This document shows positions 61,226 through 64,000 of a DNA stretch of 64,000 bases, one piece after another. The notes below the pieces were generated by a model. That model searched no databases, was not told the origin of the DNA, and saw nothing but the letters and a program-made list of their open reading frames with translations. The stretch is taken from positions 1 to 64,000 of the forward strand of contig JBCBVV010000018.1 in NCBI GenBank assembly GCA_039817415.1. Direction: 5' to 3'. The stretch comes from JALEFZ01 sp039817415. Lineage in GTDB: Bacteria; Bacteroidota; Bacteroidia; J057. The translations under genes and the position numbers were made by a program. The number at the start of each line of letters is the position of its first letter. The first letter of the stretch is position 1.

Positions 61226-61268
61226 AAAAAGTACGCAAGTTCAGATGGACTGTTCACTTGCGTACTTT
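61226..61268 (-). terminator. Terminator after the DoxX/thioredoxin-like gene
   Basis: AAAGTACGCAAGT (61228-61240) pairs with ACTTGCGTACTTT (61256-61268), a perfect 13-bp stem, with a T run on the minus strand side (A run at 61226-61230 on the plus strand). Confidence 0.8.
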
Positions 61269-61289
61269 CTTTATGTTTTCACCTTTACC

Positions 61290-62396
61290 TTATAACAGGC
61301 TCTTGATCTCGTCTGCTGAGGGTGCATTGTTGTAATGCCACTTTGCCAGAATTACCCCATCCTTCATCAAGACATAACCCGGATGTGAACGAATAACAGT
61401 TTTTAGTACAGTTTGATCAAGGTAAGAAACAGGGAAATCCATTTGATATTTTTGGCTGTAGCTAGCCCAATCATCTGAAGAAGAGGCTGTTGAACCCACA
61501 ACTTTAACATTGGCAGCTGCCAGTGCACGATGGAGTTCTCCTGTGGTCTTCAACGCACTTTCAGGAGCTTTTTTCAGGTCATACATGACGACCATTAAGG
61601 TATTTCCCTTGAACAAGTCTATGTTTTCTCCTTCAAAGGAAGGGTACCAATCTTTACATTTAATGACTCCTTCTGGTGTAAACTCAGTGGTACACTTATT
61701 CAAATCTACCCCTACTTTGTAGGCACGATAGTCAATCATTGGAAGATTTTCATGGCAGTAATAGGAGAAGATACCTGAGGCAAGGAAGGTAATTCCTACG
61801 GCAATGCCTGCAATTCTGGCGTTGGGTGCTGGAAAGACCGAATTTCTCACCAAAAACAGGGGAATCAAAGCTCCCGTCAGGATGATATCCTTCATAAAGG
61901 ATTCCCAGGGCTCTAGTTTCAAAGCATCTCCGAAACAACCACAATCGGTTACTGCACCTGTATAGTGAGAGTATCCAGTCAATACTGTAAAGAAGATCAT
62001 CATCAACATGGTGAGCCACATGGTCAGATTCATTTGCCACCCGACAATGATGGCTACTGCCAATGCAATTTCAAATACAGAGATAAACCAGGCTAGTGGC
62101 TCAGCCAAGGGGACCCAAAAGTCCCAGAATCCCTTAGAGAAGGGAAATTGGTCTCCAAAAACGGTAAAATATTCTTCCAGTTTGTAGGCGAAACCGATGT
62201 AATCGTTGGCCTTCACGAAGCCAGAGTATATAAAGAGTACTCCTACAGTAATGCGGGTTACCCACATCAAGCCACTGGTAATGGGCATGTAATCCAGGTC
62301 CAGGCTTTTACTTTTACTTCCTTCAACAATCAAACTTATGAGGGAAATGATGCCCAAACCGGCAAAAAACAATCCAATTAATTGATAGGTGTTCAT
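61290..62396 (-). CDS. BT_3928-type membrane protein (DoxX/MauE-like plus thioredoxin-like domain)
   Basis: The 368-residue protein has about six TM helices in the first ~215 residues (LIGLFFAGLGIISLISLIV, ITVGVLFIYSGFVKANDYIGF, ALAVAIIVGWQMNLTMWLTMLMMIFF), with DCGCFGDALKLEPW in the loop, as in DoxX/MauE-type proteins. Residues about 265-368 are a thioredoxin-like fold (TLMVVMYDLKKAPES, WASYSQKYQMDFPVSYLDQ, HPGYVLMKDG) without a CxxC. It may take part in disulfide or redox handling; MauE is a model. It is next to DUF1599 and folP, a gene order kept in many Bacteroidota. Confidence 0.88.
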   Translation of the reverse strand: MNTYQLIGLFFAGLGIISLISLIVEGSKSKSLDLDYMPITSGLMWVTRITVGVLFIYSGFVKANDYIGFAYKLEEYFTVFGDQFPFSKGFWDFWVPLAEPLAWFISVFEIALAVAIIVGWQMNLTMWLTMLMMIFFTVLTGYSHYTGAVTDCGCFGDALKLEPWESFMKDIILTGALIPLFLVRNSVFPAPNARIAGIAVGITFLASGIFSYYCHENLPMIDYRAYKVGVDLNKCTTEFTPEGVIKCKDWYPSFEGENIDLFKGNTLMVVMYDLKKAPESALKTTGELHRALAAANVKVVGSTASSSDDWASYSQKYQMDFPVSYLDQTVLKTVIRSHPGYVLMKDGVILAKWHYNNAPSADEIKSLL

Positions 62397-62452
62397 GCGT
62401 TATAGATTCAGTTTTTCCTTTGTATGAATGGTGGCTTTAAGAGCTTGATATA

Positions 62453-63040
62453 CTATAGTTGTGCCTCATGCTTGGCATGAGGAGGCTTTTGTTCGTTGAT
62501 CAGGATGAGCGAAAATACAGCATAATTGAGCATATCCACATAGTTGGCATCAGGGCCTTCTGAAACAAGCAAGTTCCCTGCATTGTCTTCCATTTGTTTC
62601 AAACGGAAAATCTTCATCAGAATAAGGTCCGTTATGCTAGAAACACGCATTTTCCGCCAAGCTTCCCCATAGTCATGATTCTTACGCTGCATCACATCAA
62701 AAGCATATTTAACCTTTAAGTCATACATCCCCGTTAGTCTATCCATGCTATCTAGGGTTTCTTCAATGGTATCCTGCCCCGCGGCCTGAAATTCCAATAA
62801 CATCAAGGCTATTACACAGTAATTGATAATCCCCACAAATTCTCCTTCTATACTTTCTCCTACCTTATTTTCTTTCTTTTCCTGGATAGATCGAATTCTC
62901 TCTGCTTTGATATAGATCTGATCCGTAACGGAGGGCATGCGTAATATCCGCCATGAAGTTCCATAGTCCTTCGCCTTTTTTAGGAAAAGGGAGCGACATT
63001 GCTGGATAACTTCATTATACTGTTGGTTGGTTTGATTCAT
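62453..63040 (-). CDS. DUF1599 protein with two tandem copies of the domain
   Basis: From ATG 63040 (the longer frame begins with TTG) the 195-residue protein holds two copies of an alpha-helical module: KKAKDYGTSWRILRMPSVTDQI, about 20-95, and RKNHDYGEAWRKMRVSSITDLI, about 115-190. Each copy ends in an N-Y-(C/A)-V-(I/F) helix (GIINYCVIALML, DMLNYAVFSLIL). DUF1599 is an all-helical domain of unknown activity; I recall it also being called a nucleotide modification associated domain, but cannot check this. The conserved D-Y-G and W-R positions may form an active or binding site. It is divergent from folP. Confidence 0.9.
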   Translation of the reverse strand: MNQTNQQYNEVIQQCRSLFLKKAKDYGTSWRILRMPSVTDQIYIKAERIRSIQEKKENKVGESIEGEFVGIINYCVIALMLLEFQAAGQDTIEETLDSMDRLTGMYDLKVKYAFDVMQRKNHDYGEAWRKMRVSSITDLILMKIFRLKQMEDNAGNLLVSEGPDANYVDMLNYAVFSLILINEQKPPHAKHEAQL

Positions 63041-63192
63041 ATAAAAGATGTGTACCTTCAATTTTCAGATACAAGATAATAAGGAATCAGAGGGAATAAG
63101 GTTTCATAATCCACAATTATCCATAATCTTCATCAATCAACATGAGGATTTACCTCTTCCACAAATGAACTAAGGTTTTAGTTAAAAGTCAA

Positions 63193-64000
63193 ATGTTGAA
63201 TCTTCAATCTACATCCAGCATCAATTGTCGTGGTAGATTACTTACGCTCGATCGAGTACGAATCATGGGCATCCTCAATGTAACTCCTGACAGTTTTTCA
63301 GATGGAGGCCAGTTTACGGAGGTTGAAGCTGCCCTTCATCAGGCAGAGGCTATGCTGGATGCCGGTGCCGATATTTTAGATATAGGAGGCTATTCTTCTA
63401 GGCCCCATGCAGACCATATAGATATAGAGGAGGAAATTAGTCGCCTAGAGGAGATCGTGGGAAACATTATCATGGAGTTTCCCGAGGCCATCATTTCTAT
63501 TGACACCTTTCGCTCCAAGGTAGCGTCAAGCATGTTGGACATGGGTGCTCATATCATCAATGATATCAGAGCGGGGAGAGGAATGGATAACAGTCAGTCA
63601 GATGGTGAGATGTTCTCCTTAATCGCTCAATATGGCAATGTACCCTACATCATGATGCACATGGCGGGGACTCCAGCTGATATGCAACAGCATCCTAGTT
63701 ATGAAAATGTCGTAGATGAGGTATGGGATTTCTTTGTCGAGAGAATCAACAGGGCTAAAGATGCGGGAATCGTAGATCTCATCGTCGATCCAGGATTTGG
63801 ATTCGGGAAGACCATTTTACATAACTATCAGCTCTTCGAAGGCTTAAAGGAATTGATGAAGTTTCAACTTCCTTTGTTGGTAGGTATATCCCGAAAGTCC
63901 ATGATGTATAAACTATTCAATACAGTTCCAAAGGACGTAGGAGATTTGACAGGGATTTTACATTTCAAGGCGATGGAGATGGGTGCTCGACTTTTTCGGG
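63193..64000 (+). CDS. folP: Dihydropteroate synthase FolP (partial, cut by the window end)
   Basis: The frame from ATG 63193 stays open to the last base, giving 269 complete codons. The TIM-barrel enzyme joins p-aminobenzoate to the pterin pyrophosphate in folate synthesis. Motifs are IMGILNVTPDSFSDGG (about 24-39), DIGGYSSRPHADHI (pterin loop), SIDTFRSKVA, NDIRAG, VDPGFGFGKT and GISRKSMM. The pterin loop reads SRPHAD where many relatives have SRPGA. Another ATG at residue 25 would be too late, as it would cut into the first strand. Divergent from DUF1599 by 152 bp. Confidence 0.95.
   Translation, partial: MLNLQSTSSINCRGRLLTLDRVRIMGILNVTPDSFSDGGQFTEVEAALHQAEAMLDAGADILDIGGYSSRPHADHIDIEEEISRLEEIVGNIIMEFPEAIISIDTFRSKVASSMLDMGAHIINDIRAGRGMDNSQSDGEMFSLIAQYGNVPYIMMHMAGTPADMQQHPSYENVVDEVWDFFVERINRAKDAGIVDLIVDPGFGFGKTILHNYQLFEGLKELMKFQLPLLVGISRKSMMYKLFNTVPKDVGDLTGILHFKAMEMGARLFR

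Noticed and set aside
1..64000. tRNA, rRNA, insertion sequence or prophage genes
   Set aside because: I looked in the intergenic gaps for T-loop motifs, transposase-like frames and long terminal inverted repeats and saw none.

Overview
The window looks like a chromosomal stretch from a member of the Bacteroidota, most likely a Saprospirales/Lewinella-type organism. The sequence shows a type A T9SS sorting domain, several VCBS, LamG and Asp-box secreted proteins, sigma factor/TPR/CHAT modules, a BT_3928-DUF1599-folP neighbourhood, TAnnTTTG-type promoter boxes and weak Shine-Dalgarno sites. The family assignment is an inference from gene content; no rRNA or other marker is present. I saw no tRNA, CRISPR array, insertion sequence or prophage.

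Layout. 1-4.1 kb: an AT-rich accessory segment with two unrecognised genes that share a degenerate phospholipase D-like domain; this is one candidate for an undescribed system. 4.2-5.8 kb: divergent sufU and moaA. 5.8-10.2 kb: a sigma factor, a single-pass anti-sigma-like TPR protein and, convergently, a membrane-anchored TPR-CHAT caspase-like protease. This is the other strong candidate system. 10.4-27.9 kb: envelope and secreted proteins: a 1367-residue protein built of 17-residue repeats, a T9SS cargo protein, an Asp-box propeller, two tandem LamG/SH3-like/TonB_C fusions, related secreted proteins of unknown role, a VCBS/ASPIC protein and a small beta-barrel. 28.2-29.6 kb: a second sigma/TPR anti-sigma-like pair, without a CHAT gene. 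29.7-41 kb: mostly housekeeping genes (SPOUT methyltransferase, a hydroxylase-DUF2147 fusion, a Crp-like regulator, mazG, a third sigma factor with a four-TM partner and a TraB/GumN protein, tpx, two alpha/beta hydrolases, purK-purE, gntK). 41.3-49.8 kb: a DUF2723 membrane protein, moeA divergent from a SufS-type desulfurase, a VOC protein, xdhC and a CYTH protein. 49.9-59.7 kb: a degenerate SGNH lipoprotein, FadL-like porin, thioredoxin-TPR protein, two paralogous secreted proteins, a candidate small RNA, a coiled-coil lipoprotein and a TetR/NAD(P)H oxidoreductase divergent pair. 59.7-64 kb: a PLP decarboxylase, a DoxX/thioredoxin-like protein, a duplicated DUF1599 protein and folP, which runs off the window.

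How the genes may work together. Molybdenum cofactor genes (moaA, moeA, xdhC) are scattered but lie beside Fe-S/sulfur-transfer genes (sufU, sufS). Three separate ECF-like sigma factors each have a membrane partner, so envelope-to-nucleus-type signalling (here envelope to transcription) is a theme. In the CHAT module both the protease and the partner's TPR region are predicted periplasmic, which would allow proteolytic release of the sigma factor. That mechanism is inferred by analogy with other TPR-CHAT/anti-sigma systems and is not shown by the sequence alone. Many neighbouring genes converge with overlapping 3' ends, and strong bidirectional hairpins separate other convergent pairs.
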